Shown here in pieces: positions 53,999-62,685 of a DNA stretch of 64,000 bases. Made by a program: the position numbers and the translations under genes. The notes under the pieces were generated by a model. The model was not told the DNA's origin. It worked only from the letters and a program-made list of their open reading frames with translations, and made no database searches. The stretch lies in assembly GCA_028697145.1 (NCBI GenBank), contig JAQVFR010000005.1, positions 1 to 64,000 on the forward strand. Direction: 5' to 3'. Each line of letters starts with the position of its first letter. Within the stretch, counting starts at the first letter, position 1. Origin of the DNA: Actinomycetota bacterium. GTDB taxonomy: Bacteria > Actinomycetota > Geothermincolia > Geothermincolales > RBG-13-55-18.

Positions 53999-55717
53999 AT
54001 GGACTACACGCTGATGGTCGGCGGAGAGGCCGGCCAAGGCATACAGACCATAGGGGGCACCCTGGCGAAGGTCTTCTCCAGGGAGGGCTACCACGTGCTC
54101 ACGCACCAGGACTACGAGTCGCGCGTGCGCGGCGGCCATAACTTCTACCGCGTGAGGATATCGGAGGAGCCGGTCGCGTCGCCGCGTCAGGGCGTCGATA
54201 TCCTCATCGCGCTCGACCGGGAGAGCATGGCGAGGCACTCGGGTGAACTCAATGCCGGTGCCGCGGTCATTTATGACGCGGATGCCCTTCAGGTCCGTTA
54301 CGAGGGGGAGGCGTTCCTCGATATCCCGCTCGAGAGGATCGCCGTTGAGCGGGGCGGGAGCAGGGTCATGTCCAATGTGGCGGCGATCGGAGCCGCGCTG
54401 GGAGCGCTCGGATTGGCGCAAAGGCCGCTGCCGGAGGTGCTGGAGTGGGCGCTGCACGGCAAGGGCCGCGATGTCGTGGAAGGGAACGTCAGGGTCGCGG
54501 AGGAGGGATACCGCCACGGCTCGAAGGCCTGCGCGAAATGCGGGTTCGAGCCCGGGAGGCCCGGCGAAGCAAAGATGCTCATCGCGGGCAACGATGCGGT
54601 CGGACTGGGCGCGCTGGCCTCCGGGTGCAGGTTTTATGCCGCCTACCCCATGACGCCGTCGACGGGGATCATGAATTATCTCGCCGCCAGATCAGGGGAC
54701 TACGGTATCGTAGTGGAGCAGGCCGAGGACGAGATCGCGGCGATCAACATGGTCCTGGGCGCGTCCTATGCCGGGGTCAGGAGCATGACCGGGACCTCCG
54801 GCGGGGGTTTCTCCCTCATGGTGGAGGGGCTCTCCCTCGCGGCGATGACGGAGACGCCCGTGGTGATCGTCCTGGCGCAGAGGCCGGGGCCGGCGACCGG
54901 TTTTCCCACCCGCACGGAGCAGGGGGAACTGCTCTTCGCGTCGCATGCGGCCCACGGGGAGTTCCCGCGAGTGGTCTTCGCGCCAGGCGACCCCAGGCAG
55001 GCTTTCCTGCTCACCTGCAAGGCGTTCGACCTGGCGGAGCGCTATCAGGTGCCGTGCATCATCATGACCGACCAGTACCTGGCGGACTCCGAATGGACCT
55101 ACGGCGAGTTCGAGTTCGACTGCGTGTCTTACGCGGACCACCGCCTGCGCGGGGACCCCCTAAGCGAGGCCGCAGGCTACAAGAGGTATGCGTTTACCTC
55201 TGGCGGCGTTTCTCCGCTCGCCGTTCCGGGCGCGTCGCGGCACCTCGTGGTCGCTGACAGCGACGAGCATGACGAGGAAGGCCACATCGTCGAGGACGCG
55301 CTTACCCGTACGAGGATGGTCGAGAAGAGACTGCTTCTGAAATCGCCCGCCTTGAAGGAGGCCATTGCGCCCCCGCTGCGTTACGGCTCGGAGAACCCGG
55401 AGGTGGTGATCGCAGGGTGGGGATCGACCTACGGGTGTATGCGGGAAGCGGTCGACCGCCTCTCCCCCGATACGGATATCGCCATGCTTCACTTCTCCGA
55501 GATCTGCCCGTTTCCCGATACCGGCAGGTACGGTTTCATGGAGGCGCTGGAGAACGCCCGCTTCACCATATGCGTGGAGAACAACGCCAGCGGCCAATTC
55601 CGCCGCCTGGTCAGGGCCGAGACCGGGTACGAGTTCGGGGCGGGACTGAACCGCTGCGACGGCAGGCCGTTCACCGTCGACGACGTGCTGGGAGGATTGC
55701 ATGATCTCATTCGATGA
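53999..55717 (+). CDS. korA: 2-oxoacid:ferredoxin oxidoreductase, alpha subunit with fused gamma domain
   Basis: A 572-residue subunit. The N-terminal gamma domain has LMVGGEAGQGIQTIGGTLAKVFSREGYHVLTHQDYESRVRGGHNFYRVRIS, then the alpha pyrimidine-binding part GNDAVGLGALASGCRFYAAYPMTPSTGIMNYLA, GTSGGGFSLMVEGLSLAAMTETPVV and PGDPRQAF. This gamma-alpha fusion is the KorA type. With KorB and ferredoxin it converts 2-oxoglutarate (or another 2-oxoacid) and CoA to acyl-CoA and CO2, reversible in anaerobes. ATG 53999 is five bases after GGAGG. It overlaps korB by 17 bases. Confidence 0.93.
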   Translation: MDYTLMVGGEAGQGIQTIGGTLAKVFSREGYHVLTHQDYESRVRGGHNFYRVRISEEPVASPRQGVDILIALDRESMARHSGELNAGAAVIYDADALQVRYEGEAFLDIPLERIAVERGGSRVMSNVAAIGAALGALGLAQRPLPEVLEWALHGKGRDVVEGNVRVAEEGYRHGSKACAKCGFEPGRPGEAKMLIAGNDAVGLGALASGCRFYAAYPMTPSTGIMNYLAARSGDYGIVVEQAEDEIAAINMVLGASYAGVRSMTGTSGGGFSLMVEGLSLAAMTETPVVIVLAQRPGPATGFPTRTEQGELLFASHAAHGEFPRVVFAPGDPRQAFLLTCKAFDLAERYQVPCIIMTDQYLADSEWTYGEFEFDCVSYADHRLRGDPLSEAAGYKRYAFTSGGVSPLAVPGASRHLVVADSDEHDEEGHIVEDALTRTRMVEKRLLLKSPALKEAIAPPLRYGSENPEVVIAGWGSTYGCMREAVDRLSPDTDIAMLHFSEICPFPDTGRYGFMEALENARFTICVENNASGQFRRLVRAETGYEFGAGLNRCDGRPFTVDDVLGGLHDLIR

Positions 55718-56552
55718 TTACAAGGACCAGGAACCGGCCTGGTGTCCGGGCTGCGGGAATTTCGGCATCCGCAACGCTTTCATCGATGCCATGACCGGCA
55801 TGGGCATGGAGCCGCACCAGCTCGTGATCGTCTCGGGTATCGGGCAGGCCGCCAAGTTCCCGCATTACGTCAAGTGCAACGCCTTCAACGGCCTGCACGG
55901 CAGGGCGCTCCCCGTGGCCACCGGTATCAGGTTGGCCAACCACCGCATGCACGTGATCGTCATGACCGGGGACGGTGACTGCTACGGGGAAGGCGGCAAC
56001 CATTTCGTCCACGCCATGAGGCGCAACGTCAACGTCAAACTCTTCGTGCACGACAACCAGATATACGGGCTCACCAAGGGACAGGCGTCACCCACCAGCA
56101 TGGAGGGTATGGTCACCAAGGCGCAGCCGTTCGGGGTCATGTCGGAGCAGTTCAATCCCCTGGCCATGGCCATTGCCCTCGACTGCGGCTTCGTGGCGCG
56201 CGGTTTCGCGGGCGACCGTGCCCACCTCGCTGGGCTGTTCGTGCGGGCCATGGAGCACGAGGGATTCGCCCTGGTTGATATCCTCCAGCCCTGCGTGACC
56301 TTCAACAAGGTCAACACGTATGAGTGGTACCGTGAGCGGGTGTGGAAGATGGATGGCGAGCACGACGAAGGGGACAGGATGGAGGCGTTCAAGATGTCGC
56401 TGCTGTGGGGAGAGCGCATCCCCATTGGGGTGATATTCAGGAAGCGGCGACCGACCTACGAGGAGCGCAATCCGGTCATCAGCCGGGCTCCCCTGGTAGA
56501 ACAGGCATTCGACCGCTCGAAGCTCGCCGCCGCCCTCGCGGAGTTCTACTGA
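55701..56552 (+). CDS. korB: 2-oxoacid:ferredoxin oxidoreductase, beta subunit
   Basis: A 283-residue TPP-binding subunit starting inside the end of korA (17-base overlap, translational coupling). It has WCPGCGNFGIRNAF (Fe-S/TPP site Cys pair), VSGIGQAAKFPHYV, TPP motif GDGDCYGEGGNHFVHAMRRN with the metal Asp and Asn, and YGLTKGQASPTS. The C-terminus carries PCVTFNKVNTYEWYRERV, a KorB hallmark. There is no separate delta (ferredoxin) gene next to it; the dicluster protein at 49018 or the one at 56907 may serve electrons, but this is inference. Confidence 0.94.
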   Translation: MISFDDYKDQEPAWCPGCGNFGIRNAFIDAMTGMGMEPHQLVIVSGIGQAAKFPHYVKCNAFNGLHGRALPVATGIRLANHRMHVIVMTGDGDCYGEGGNHFVHAMRRNVNVKLFVHDNQIYGLTKGQASPTSMEGMVTKAQPFGVMSEQFNPLAMAIALDCGFVARGFAGDRAHLAGLFVRAMEHEGFALVDILQPCVTFNKVNTYEWYRERVWKMDGEHDEGDRMEAFKMSLLWGERIPIGVIFRKRRPTYEERNPVISRAPLVEQAFDRSKLAAALAEFY

Positions 56553-56906
56553 GCCTGCGTCCAGGGAGGGTGGAGGATTATTCACGAGAGAGGCGAAACC
56601 CTTAGGCGGAAACTCTTCAGACGGGCGGTGTCAGCGAGAGCGGGAAATGAAGATGAGCATGAAGAGCGTTATCACCAAGGAGGGCGCTTTCCGGATTCGG
56701 AACGGCGCTGTCAATCCTCCTCGAACCCTGCTCACACTATATCAGCGTAAAGGCTTCGACATCGCCCGTGCGGGATATCCCTCGCCGCTGGCCGGCTTGA
56801 GCGCCGGGCAGGCCACCTCGTAACCGCCGGGTTCCGATCAACCGCCCCGAAGCATGTTCTTGCTCTTCGGATGCGCCCCCGTCTATGCCAAAAAAGACTT
56901 TAGTCA
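56553..56906. other. Intergenic region without recognisable gene
   Basis: A gap of 354 bases after korB. There is no frame with a good SD. A GGAAACTCTTCAG stretch near 56609 looks like the core of a glycine riboswitch but lacks the rest. Otherwise nothing was seen. Confidence 0.5.
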
Positions 56907-57719
56907 CTAAGTCACGTCCACCAGGGAGGTGATGCGGGGCACGAGGCCGTCCAGGAAAGAGGGGTCCTCGACGGTCAGCTCGATGGCTCCCTCCGGGCAG
57001 ACCGAGACGCAGTTGCCGCAGCCGCGGCATTCGTCGCTGATGACGGCGCGGTTGCCCTCCAGGCTGATGGCCCTGGGTATGCAGACATCGTTCTGGCAGG
57101 TGCCGCAGGCGGTGCACCTCTCCGTGACCGTTACCCTCACCCCAGGCATGCGCTGTATCTTGTCGCTTATCTTGTGGGAGAGGACGGGCAGCACCTTCCA
57201 CAGGCAGCAGCAGGGACAACAGAAGCACACGGTGAGCAGCTTTGTCCCCGGGCGGACGTTGAGCCACATGGGGTCCAGCTTGTTGCGCCCGATGAGCTGC
57301 ATGAGGCCGGCCTCGCGGCACTTCCTCACGTGCTCGAGGGCCTCCTCCCTGGAAACCAGGCGACCCAGTTCCGGGTTGATGTCGAGCACCGCCTCCCCCA
57401 TGAAGAGGCAGCCCAGGTCGATGGGATAGTCGCTGCACTTACTGGCGTCGCGGCAGATACAGGCGTTCATGACCCACAGGTAGTTCGCTTTCGCGACGAA
57501 GCTCTCGATCACCTGCGAGGGGAGCACCACGTTCTCCGGTTCGACCTGCTCGTTTACCGCGATCACGTTGTCCTTGGGGAGAAACACCATGTCGTCTCCC
57601 TCGAAAAAGAGGTACTCTATACCCCGACCGATGAGGGGCAGCCTGGTCATCCTGGCCAGGATGAAACGCTGCGGAAAAGACTTCTTTACGATGTTCACGA
57701 ACCACGTCGGACTGGACAT
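56907..57719 (-). CDS. Ferredoxin-domain protein with additional Cys clusters
   Basis: A 270-residue cytoplasmic protein. The C-terminal third is a dicluster ferredoxin: ERCTACGTCQNDVCIPRAI and DECRGCGNCVSVCPEGAIEL. Upstream are two unusual Cys groups, MNACICRDASKCSDYPIDLGC (about residues 84-104) and LLTVCFCCPCCCLWKV (about 163-178), which could hold one or more further Fe-S clusters. The N-terminus is basic with FVNIVKKSFPQRF. Related proteins are seen in Desulfo-type anaerobes and Coriobacteria but have no assigned role. ATG 57719 behind GGGAGGAG. Single gene. Confidence 0.85.
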   Translation of the reverse strand: MSSPTWFVNIVKKSFPQRFILARMTRLPLIGRGIEYLFFEGDDMVFLPKDNVIAVNEQVEPENVVLPSQVIESFVAKANYLWVMNACICRDASKCSDYPIDLGCLFMGEAVLDINPELGRLVSREEALEHVRKCREAGLMQLIGRNKLDPMWLNVRPGTKLLTVCFCCPCCCLWKVLPVLSHKISDKIQRMPGVRVTVTERCTACGTCQNDVCIPRAISLEGNRAVISDECRGCGNCVSVCPEGAIELTVEDPSFLDGLVPRITSLVDVT

Positions 57720-57977
57720 GATCTCCTCCCGAGTCGCATAACCACTTGGCGAAGTAGCGCACCGGCCTCACCGGCCGTGTGCCTATATCATGCCACAAGC
57801 GCTGCATCCGTCACAGGACTATTCACCGGCCTCGGTCCCGGGCGCACGTGGCCCGGGACCGGGAGATGCCGTGTTTCCCGGTGGGGAGGGAGCCCCGCAG
57901 GCGGACATACGTGATCCCGGGTCCGCATACGCGGTAAAATCAGGTGAAGCGATCTCTCAGCATGATGGAGGTGCGAG

Positions 57978-58562
57978 ATGAGCGGCGAACGCCTCTGCGG
58001 GAAGGACCTGGAGTTCCACCCCCTCACCCCGGAGCGCTGGGACGATTTCGAGGAGCTGTTCTCGCAGCGCGGGGCCCCCAACAGCTGCTGGTGCATGTGG
58101 TGGAGGATCACCCGCGAACAGTTCGGAAAACAGCTGGGCGAGGGAAACCGGCAGGCGATGAAGGCCATCGTGGACGCCGGGAAGGTACCCGGCATCCTGG
58201 CTTATCATGACGGCAAGGCCGTGGGCTGGTGTTCGGTCGGCCCGCGGGAGGATTTCGGTTCTCTCGAGCGCTCCCCCAAGCTGAAGCGCATCGACGATGC
58301 GCCGGTGTGGTCCATCGTCTGCTTCTATATCCCGAAGAGATACCGCAGGTCGGGCCTGATGGGTCTCCTGCTCGCGGCAGCGGTGGATCACGCCCGGGTG
58401 AACGGCGCCGGCATAGTCGAGGCTTACCCCGTGGAGATGCCCGGAGACATGAGCGGCTCCGCCGGCTACATGGGGTTGATACCCGCCTTCAGCAAGGCCG
58501 GTTTCGAGGAGGTCGCCCGGCCCAAGGAGCGCCAGTCCATCATGAGGCGCTACGTCCGTTGA
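57978..58562 (+). CDS. GNAT family N-acetyltransferase
   Basis: A 194-residue protein of the GNAT family with the C-terminal motif A/B pattern VWSIVCFYIPKRYRRSGLMGLLLAAAVDHAR, where R-R-S-G-L-M-G is the acetyl-CoA P-loop, followed by GIVEAYPVEM. The N-terminus has WCMWWRITREQFGK, a conserved block in a common orphan subgroup. The substrate is unknown. The gene overlaps the convergent larB gene by 23 bases at the 3' ends. ATG 57978 follows GGAGGTG by six bases. Confidence 0.9.
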   Translation: MSGERLCGKDLEFHPLTPERWDDFEELFSQRGAPNSCWCMWWRITREQFGKQLGEGNRQAMKAIVDAGKVPGILAYHDGKAVGWCSVGPREDFGSLERSPKLKRIDDAPVWSIVCFYIPKRYRRSGLMGLLLAAAVDHARVNGAGIVEAYPVEMPGDMSGSAGYMGLIPAFSKAGFEEVARPKERQSIMRRYVR

Positions 58563-59325
58563 AACCGCGCCCCTTCACGGCCGCCTGGTTTATGAGGTGA
58601 GCGAGGTACCCGGCCCCGAAACCGTTGTCGATGTTGACCACCGCCACTCCGAGCGCGCAGGAATTGAGCATGGCCAGGAGGGCGGCCATGCCGCCCAGGT
58701 TGGCCCCGTATCCTACGGAGGTCGGCACCGCTATCACCGGGCATTCCACCAGGCCCCCCACTATGCTGGGCAGCGCGCCCTCCATTCCCGCCGCCACCAC
58801 GGCCACGTTGGCCCCGATGAGCGCGTCGGTGCGCGCCAGTATGCGGTGCATGCCCGAGATGCCGACGTCGTACAGTTTCTCCACGGCATTGCCGGTGAGC
58901 TCGGCCACGATCGCGGCTTCCTCCGCCACCGGGATATCCGCCGTGCCGGCGGTGATCACCACGACCTTGCCGGCGAGTTCCTTTTCCTCCCTGCGGATGA
59001 GGATGAAACGCGCCTGCCTGTGGTATTCGGCCTGCGGGCACGACGCGCGCACCTCCTCGTAGACCTCCTCGGAGGCCCGCGTGAGCAGGATGTTGCCCTG
59101 GTTCTTCTCCAGCAGTGCCTCCACGATGGGCCGGATGGTGTCCCGGTGCTTTCCCTCGCAGTAGACCACCTCGGGCAGACCCTTGCGCAGTTCGCGGTGG
59201 TGGTCGAGCATGGCGAAACCGAGGTCGGTCACGGGTTCGATGGCTATGCGCGACGCCGCCTCCTCCAGGCCCATCTCGCCGCGCTGCACCTTCCCCAGTA
59301 TCTCCGCCAGTTCCTCTCTGCGCAT
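58540..59325 (-). CDS. larB: Nickel-pincer cofactor biosynthesis protein LarB
   Basis: A 261-residue LarB of the PurE-like AIR-carboxylase superfamily. A short helical N-terminus is followed by VVYCEGKHRDTI, VVITAGTADIPVAEEAA, LYDVGISGMHRIL, ANVAVVAAGMEGALPSIVGGLVECPVIAVPTSVGYGANLGGMAALLAMLNSC, the diagnostic PurE-like part. LarB carboxylates and hydrolyses nicotinic acid adenine dinucleotide to start the pincer cofactor used by lactate racemase LarA and relatives. LarC and LarE are not in the window, so the cofactor route would need them elsewhere. Confidence 0.93.
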   Translation of the reverse strand: MRREELAEILGKVQRGEMGLEEAASRIAIEPVTDLGFAMLDHHRELRKGLPEVVYCEGKHRDTIRPIVEALLEKNQGNILLTRASEEVYEEVRASCPQAEYHRQARFILIRREEKELAGKVVVITAGTADIPVAEEAAIVAELTGNAVEKLYDVGISGMHRILARTDALIGANVAVVAAGMEGALPSIVGGLVECPVIAVPTSVGYGANLGGMAALLAMLNSCALGVAVVNIDNGFGAGYLAHLINQAAVKGRGFNGRSAS

Positions 59326-59475
59326 CCTTCAACTCCCGCCGGTTGACCCCGATGGCCGCCTGCCGCTGTGCCTGTTCATATTATATGAGATTTGTCCGCG
59401 CGAAGGTGACCGGCTGGCTGCCCTGGAATAATTCTACGTAGGTCGCGAACGGATACCGCTTGGGGAGGTTTACGG

Positions 59476-61944
59476 TTGGCCGCTGTACGCCCGGGGATGG
59501 CCCTTCGGCTTTGCGCGGTGGCGCTGGCCGCGGCGTTCGTCTTTCCTGGCCTCATCCCGGCGCAGCCCGCGGGCGCCTTCAGCTGGACGCGCACCGCCAC
59601 TGGCGGCTTCGGGGCGGCCGGCAACACGACCGTTTCCGCTCTGGCACACTACGGCCAGAGCATCTACGCAGGTACCTATAATGCCGGAGGCTGCCAGGTA
59701 TGGTCGTATGACGGCCTGTCCTGGGCGCAGGAGACAGGCCAGGGCGCCGCGGGCACCCCCACCGGCCCCGGCTTCGGCGACGCCGGCAACAACAACGTCT
59801 CGTCCATGGCCGTCTTCGACTCCAGGCTTTACCTGGGGACGCGGAATCCCGAGCGGGGCTGCCAGGTGTGGTCATATGACGGCACGGCCTGGACCCAGGA
59901 GGTCGGGCGGGGCGACGCGGGCACCCCCACCGCCCCCGGCTTCGGCGACGCCGGCAACACCGACGTCTCGAGCATGGCGGTAATGGGCGGGAGCCTCTAC
60001 GCCGGCACCTACAATTCCGCCGGCTGCCAGGTGTGGTGCCGGGACGGAAACACGTGGAAACGCGTGGCGGAGGGCGGCTTCGGGGATGCGGACAACTGCG
60101 GCGCGGCGTCCATGGCCGTCTATTTCCAGGGCCTCTACGTCGGGACTTTCAACGATGACTACGCCTGCGGATGCCAGGTGTGGTGCTGGGACGGCACGGC
60201 CTGGACCCAGGAGGTCGGGCGGGGCGACGCGGGCACCCCCACCGCCCCCGGCTTCGGGGACGCCAACAACCGCCGGGCGGCGTCCATGGCCGTCTATGAC
60301 TCGTTCCTTTACGTGGGGACCTATGATTCGTCCGGCGGCGCGGGATGCCAGGTGTGGTCCTTCGACGGCGCCAACTGGACCAGGGTGGGCAGCGGCGGTT
60401 TCGGCGACCCCTCCAACCTCACGGCCGCGAGCATGGCCGCTGGCGGCCTCGACCTCTACGTGGGCACCTACAACGAGGACGGCGGATGCGAGGTCTGGCG
60501 CTACGACGGCGAGGATTGGAACAGGGAGGCTTACGGGGGTTTCGGTAACGCCGGGAACGTGGCGGCGCCGGCCATGCTCCTGGAGGGAGCGGACCTGGTC
60601 GCGGGCACGCAGTGCGAAAACGGCTGCCAGGCGTGGGCAACGCAGGCCTTCAGCCCCCTCTACTTTGCCGAAGGTTACACCGGCGTCGGATTTCAGGAGT
60701 ACCTGTGCCTGGGCAACCCGCAGCCCCAGGACGCCAGGGTGGCGATCACATACCTCTTCCCCGATGCCACCGCGCTGAACAGGATAGTGGTGGTCCCCGC
60801 CGAGTCCCGCCTGACCGTCTTCGTCAACGCTGACGTGGGCGCGGACAGGGACGTCTCGGTCGCGCTCGAGTCCGACCGGGAGATCATGGCCGAACGGCCG
60901 ATGTACTTCATCTACAACGGCGCCTGGAGGGGAGGACACAACGCCATGGGCACACCGTCGCCCTCGACCACGTGGTATTTCGCGGAGGGTTACACGGGGG
61001 CCGGATTCGAGCAGTGGATATGCGTGTTGAACCCCGGCAACGTCGCGGCCGGACTGACCTTCCGCTTCCAGACCCAGGAGAAGGGGGAGCAGGTCAAGGC
61101 GGGCTTCACCGTGCCGGCCCGCTCCCGTGCGAGCTTCAAGGTTAACGACCTCCTGGACGCCGATCTCCAGAATTCGCTTGCGCTCGAATCGTCCGTGCCC
61201 GTGGTCGCGGAGCGCCCCATGTACTTCGACTATCGCGGTACGGGGGGTCACGGCTGGCAGGGAGGGCACTGCGTGATGGGGACCACCGCGCTGGCACAGG
61301 TGTATTACTTCGCGGAAGGGACCACGCGCGAAGGGTTCGAGGAATGGCTCACCCTGCAGAATCCCAATCCCCGCAGCATCACCGTGAGTGCCTCCTACCA
61401 GATGGGCCCAGGCCAGGGCGATGCGGTGCAGAGGTCCTATACGGTGAGGCCGGGCGAGCGCTACACGGTGTTCGTACCGGGTGAGGTGGGTGAGGGCAAG
61501 GACGTGAGCGCCGTGCTCGCCTCGACGGCGTTCTTTCTGGCCGAACGCCCCATGTACTTTCGCTACGGCGGATACGGGGCGGACTGGAGCGGTGGCGATT
61601 GCATCATCGGGGCCAGGCATGCCGCCGTGGAATGGTTCCTCGCTGAGGGTTACACGGGGGAGGGCTATCACACCTGGCTGTGCATGCACAATCCCGGCAT
61701 AGAGGACGCCTCGGTACTGCTGACCTATTACACCCAGGAGGAAGGCCCCTTGCCGGCGCGCCTCCTGGAGCTGCCGGCGGGGGTGCGCCAGACCGTCTAC
61801 GTCAACGAGCACGCGGGCGCCGGGTATCAGCTCTCGGCCCGCGTGATATCCAGCAGGCCCATCGTGGTGGAACGGCCGATGTACTTCGACACCGGGGGCG
61901 GGGTGCAGGGCGGCCATGACGTGGTCGGGCGCGAAGTGCGATGA
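59476..61944 (+). CDS. Large secreted protein: propeller-like GCQVW repeats plus four YFAEGYT repeats
   Basis: An 822-residue exported protein, TTG 59476 behind GGGGAGG, with signal peptide ending GLIPAQPAGA. From about residue 35 to 395 come roughly seven repeats of about 55 residues, each with (G/A)CQVW(S/C)(Y/W)DG..W.(Q/R) and GTYN.(D/A)(A)G patterns, probably a beta-propeller. Two units share a 67-base DNA segment identically (59879 and 60191). The C-terminal half has four repeats of about 110 residues beginning YFAEGYTG or WFLAEGYTG and containing LNPG, VPARSR and ERPMYF; they are distant relatives of the WYLAEGST repeats of the nucleotidase. It likely forms a long surface structure; no enzyme motif is seen. 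Confidence 0.85.
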   Translation: MAAVRPGMALRLCAVALAAAFVFPGLIPAQPAGAFSWTRTATGGFGAAGNTTVSALAHYGQSIYAGTYNAGGCQVWSYDGLSWAQETGQGAAGTPTGPGFGDAGNNNVSSMAVFDSRLYLGTRNPERGCQVWSYDGTAWTQEVGRGDAGTPTAPGFGDAGNTDVSSMAVMGGSLYAGTYNSAGCQVWCRDGNTWKRVAEGGFGDADNCGAASMAVYFQGLYVGTFNDDYACGCQVWCWDGTAWTQEVGRGDAGTPTAPGFGDANNRRAASMAVYDSFLYVGTYDSSGGAGCQVWSFDGANWTRVGSGGFGDPSNLTAASMAAGGLDLYVGTYNEDGGCEVWRYDGEDWNREAYGGFGNAGNVAAPAMLLEGADLVAGTQCENGCQAWATQAFSPLYFAEGYTGVGFQEYLCLGNPQPQDARVAITYLFPDATALNRIVVVPAESRLTVFVNADVGADRDVSVALESDREIMAERPMYFIYNGAWRGGHNAMGTPSPSTTWYFAEGYTGAGFEQWICVLNPGNVAAGLTFRFQTQEKGEQVKAGFTVPARSRASFKVNDLLDADLQNSLALESSVPVVAERPMYFDYRGTGGHGWQGGHCVMGTTALAQVYYFAEGTTREGFEEWLTLQNPNPRSITVSASYQMGPGQGDAVQRSYTVRPGERYTVFVPGEVGEGKDVSAVLASTAFFLAERPMYFRYGGYGADWSGGDCIIGARHAAVEWFLAEGYTGEGYHTWLCMHNPGIEDASVLLTYYTQEEGPLPARLLELPAGVRQTVYVNEHAGAGYQLSARVISSRPIVVERPMYFDTGGGVQGGHDVVGREVR
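59879..60257. repeat. Exact 67-bp direct repeat within the secreted repeat gene
   Basis: Positions 59879-59945 and 60191-60257 are identical over 67 bases, encoding the GTAWTQEVGRGDAGTPTAP part of two propeller repeats. Neighbouring repeats have diverged, so this pair reflects a recent duplication or gene conversion. Confidence 0.85.
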
Positions 61945-62056
61945 AAGGTCCTGGCGTGCGAGGCACGCGCTCGTCCAGGCGCTCGATGACCGCCGCCTGG
62001 CTGCAGTCGAAAGACACGGCGACCGCGCCGGGATATACGGGTGAAAGGCATCTCAT

Positions 62057-62077
62057 GGGGCGCGGCGTGCGCGCCCC
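62057..62077. other. GC-rich stem-loop between convergent genes
   Basis: An 8-bp stem GGGGCGCG/CGCGCCCC with a five-base loop, between the large secreted-protein gene and the convergent RRM gene. No T-run follows on either strand, so a terminator role is uncertain. Confidence 0.35.
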
Positions 62078-62104
62078 GAGAAGTCTTTATATCAACCTGG
62101 TGGC

Positions 62105-62377
62105 TTACCAGCTCTCGTAGTTCGATTTGCGCTCCGGCTTCGGGCGGGCTTCGTTCACCCTCAGCTGGCGCCCCTCGAAGTCCTTGTTATCCAACTCCGC
62201 GATGGCGGCCTTCGCCTCGTCGTCGTTAGGCATCTCCACAAAGCCGAAACCGCGGGAACGTCCGGTGTTGCGGTCCATGATGATGCTCACCGAATCGACC
62301 GTGCCGTAGCCCTCGAACAGGCCTCGTATGGTCTCTTCCGTCGATCCGTAACTCAGGTTGCCTACATAGATGTTCAT
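62105..62377 (-). CDS. Single-RRM RNA-binding protein
   Basis: A 90-residue protein consisting of one RNA recognition motif. RNP2 is IYVGNLSYG at residues 3-11 and RNP1 RGFGFVEM near 44-51, with the aromatic residues that stack on RNA. The remaining strands read VSIIMDRNTGRSRG, KAAIAELDNKDFEGRQLRVNEA. A short basic tail follows instead of the Gly-rich tail of cyanobacterial Rbp proteins. Such proteins are often cold-induced RNA chaperones. Start ATG 62377 with GAGG eight bases upstream. Confidence 0.93.
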   Translation of the reverse strand: MNIYVGNLSYGSTEETIRGLFEGYGTVDSVSIIMDRNTGRSRGFGFVEMPNDDEAKAAIAELDNKDFEGRQLRVNEARPKPERKSNYESW

Positions 62378-62685
62378 CTTGCGACCTCTCAGCTCCTTTC
62401 TCAGCCTCTCCCTGCGAAACCGGTATAAAGCGCAGAGAGTATGCCTCCCCGTGCGGGCATCGCTAACATTGTAATGAAAAGCCGCCGATTTCGCAAAGGG
62501 ATACTGAAAAGGGATACTGAAAACGTCTTGAGTATCCCGAGAGAACGACGCCGGTGTATGGATCGTTCTCAACTTGCTGGATGATGGCAAAATCACCCAT
62601 CCCGCAGGGACCGATCTCTGTTCCTCGCTTTGGGGATAATATAGGGAGGTGGATGCGAGGACGTTTACGGGTTTGGAGGTGCGTT
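62378..62685. other. Intergenic region with 13-bp direct repeats
   Basis: A 308-base gap upstream of the divergent RRM and flavoprotein genes. It contains two adjacent copies of a 13-base unit AAGGGATACTGAA (62496-62521), followed by an inverted copy AGTATCCC (62531-62538). A regulatory site or transcript hairpin is possible. Confidence 0.6.

Noticed and set aside
56575-56640. Glycine riboswitch-like bases (GAGAG...GGAAACTCTTCAG) downstream of korB
   Set aside because: The distance between the two conserved parts is much too short for an aptamer and the downstream genes are not on this strand.
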